NCBI GenBank assembly: GCA_023250795.1
Contig: JAHFAB010000116.1
Coordinates: 1 to 6,374 of the forward strand
Length of the DNA: 6,374 nucleotides
Direction: 5' to 3'
From: Bacteriovoracaceae bacterium
GTDB lineage: Bacteria > Bdellovibrionota > UBA1018
The number at the start of each line of letters is the position of its first letter. Position 1 is the first letter of the stretch. A program made the position numbers and the translations under genes. Under the pieces are notes generated by a model, which saw only the letters and a list, made by a program, of their open reading frames with translations, ran no database searches and was not told where the DNA came from. Positions 5,836-6,374 of this stretch are shown here, piece after piece.

Positions 5836-6228
5836 CTACTCGGCTAAGTCAAACGACCCCAAGTAATTTAGACTCAAATCAAAATACAGGCCAAACGCAG
5901 GGCTTGGGGTCTCCTCACATGAGACGTAAACTTCATAGCCCGAAAGAACTTTTTTTGGATCTGGGTCTGCACTGTTTTCTAATCCTGGAGCTGAGTTTAA
6001 CAGAATTTCTGAAATCATTTCAGCCTTACAGCTGGGATCCATTGTTCTCGCATTTTTTTCAGCCACTTCCATCATTGTTTGAAACTCTGGATTCTCTTGG
6101 ATTTGGATTACATTTTTCGTTCCCTCATACCTGAGTTGATAGAGAAGTTCTTTTTCTGCCGCATTAAGCGAAGACCGTGAAAATAATCCTAAAAAAACGA
6201 TAGTAAAACAAATTCTTCGTAAGGACAT
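5836..6228 (-). CDS. Exported protein of unknown function
   Basis: A 130-residue protein that I do not recognise. It has an Arg-Arg start (MSLRR), a hydrophobic core (ICFTIVFLGLF) and SSLNAAE, a likely signal-peptidase site after Ala23 or Ala24. The mature part of about 107 residues is acidic, with two Cys (67 and 104) that could form a disulfide in the periplasm. It ends in a strand-like stretch (AFGLYFDLSLNYLGSFDLAE). The plus-strand frame over the same DNA is Leu/Phe/Pro-rich and looks like a shadow, so this strand is preferred. A strong Shine-Dalgarno GAGGAGGG (complement of 6237-6244) lies eight bases before the ATG. An ATG-TAA start-stop pair sits in frame immediately before the real ATG. 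Confidence 0.75.
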   Translation of the reverse strand: MSLRRICFTIVFLGLFSRSSLNAAEKELLYQLRYEGTKNVIQIQENPEFQTMMEVAEKNARTMDPSCKAEMISEILLNSAPGLENSADPDPKKVLSGYEVYVSCEETPSPAFGLYFDLSLNYLGSFDLAE

Positions 6229-6236
6229 TTACATGG

Positions 6237-6276
6237 CCCTCCTCGTTTATAAAAAATAATTCTATTTTATACGAGG
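6237..6276 (-). promoter_or_regulatory. Inverted repeat overlapping the ribosome binding site and possible -10 of the 130-residue gene
   Basis: CCTCGT (6241-6246) and ATAAAA (6249-6254) pair with ACGAGG (6271-6276) and TTTTAT (6265-6270), leaving a two-base bulge and a ten-base loop. On the minus strand the proximal arm contains the GAGG of the Shine-Dalgarno sequence GAGGAGGG. The distal arm includes TATAAA (complement of 6266-6271), a possible -10 without a good -35. If transcription starts upstream, the hairpin could mask the ribosome binding site. If TATAAA is the -10, the repeat acts as DNA, for example as an operator. Confidence 0.5.
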
Positions 6277-6374
6277 CCGAAAAATTCGCCGCTGCTACCT
6301 TCCGGAAAAAGTAGCGGTGGTAAAAAGTGCCTCCCCAGATTACTTCTTGTGGAGAAGTAGAATCTGAGGTTTTT
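6271..6374 (+). ncRNA. Candidate structured small RNA ending in an intrinsic terminator
   Basis: CCGCTGCTAC (6289-6298) pairs along its whole length with GTAGCGGTGG (6311-6320) if two G-U pairs are allowed. Those pairs exist only in plus-strand RNA, because the minus strand would have A-C mismatches. GAGGC (6273-6277) can pair with GCCTC (6329-6333) to close it. A second hairpin with a T-run follows. The upstream TTTATA (6266-6271) is a weak -10 and no -35 is clear. No coding frame fits. It may equally be only intergenic terminator DNA. Confidence 0.3.
6330..6374 (+). terminator. Intrinsic terminator, possibly bidirectional
   Basis: CAGATT-ACTTCT (6336-6347) pairs with AGAAGT (6353-6358) and AATCTG (6361-6366) around a TGTGG loop with a two-base AG bulge. 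CCT/AGG extends the base of the stem, and TTTTT (6370-6374) follows. On the minus strand the same hairpin is followed, three bases later, by TTTTT (complement of 6322-6326). It could therefore also end a leftward gene lying right of the window. Confidence 0.7.

Noticed and set aside
5811..6134. Plus-strand frame of 107 residues starting right after the barrel gene stop
   Set aside because: It is Leu/Phe/Pro/Ser-rich with no ribosome binding site, and it is antisense to a better gene that has a signal peptide and a strong Shine-Dalgarno.
6277..6330. Minus-strand similarity to SRP RNA domain IV (ACCA, CCGGAAGG, AGCAGC)
   Set aside because: The invariant 5' CAGG side of the loop is missing and the spacing is four bases too long; the plus strand pairs better.

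Overview
This window looks like chromosome from a Gram-negative, fairly AT-rich member of the Bdellovibrionota or another lineage of the former Deltaproteobacteria. The support is indirect: three or four exported or outer-membrane proteins with signal peptides or lipoboxes, an AgmX/PglI-type C-terminal domain (a fold common in those lineages), and a stand-alone PHA-regulator DNA-binding domain protein. No rRNA, tRNA or marker gene allows a firmer placement. I saw no CRISPR array, transposase or integrase.

Layout. Positions 1-326 are AT-rich and hold at most the first codons of a leftward gene. Positions 327-1156 (+) are one lipoprotein-like gene broken by a -1 frameshift near 500; its C-terminus resembles AgmX/PglI domains. 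Positions 1178-1236 hold a perfect 19-bp inverted repeat merged with a strong promoter, whose predicted transcription start falls on the ATG of the next gene. That gene (1243-2388, +) is an AAA/STAND-type ATPase with a C-terminal winged helix. It converges, with one base between the stop codons, on a leftward 616-residue TPR lipoprotein (4240-2390). A 454-bp divergent spacer follows, with nested inverted repeats and a possibly structured leader. Then come a short PhaR N-terminal-type regulator (4695-5048, +), a spacer with two palindromes, a small outer-membrane beta-barrel protein (5169-5810, +), and a convergent exported protein of unknown function (6228-5836, -). The right edge (about 6271-6374) can fold into two stems, the second ending in a T-run. 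It may be a terminator alone or a small RNA.

How the genes work together. There is no clear operon; most genes are single units with their own regulatory DNA. The cell-envelope genes (broken lipoprotein, TPR lipoprotein, beta-barrel, exported protein) form a loose theme. The most distinctive unit is the ATPase module at 1178-2388. A long palindrome embedded in the promoter, an apparently leaderless start and a C-terminal winged helix together suggest, as an inference, an autoregulated STAND-like NTPase cassette placed between two lipoprotein genes.
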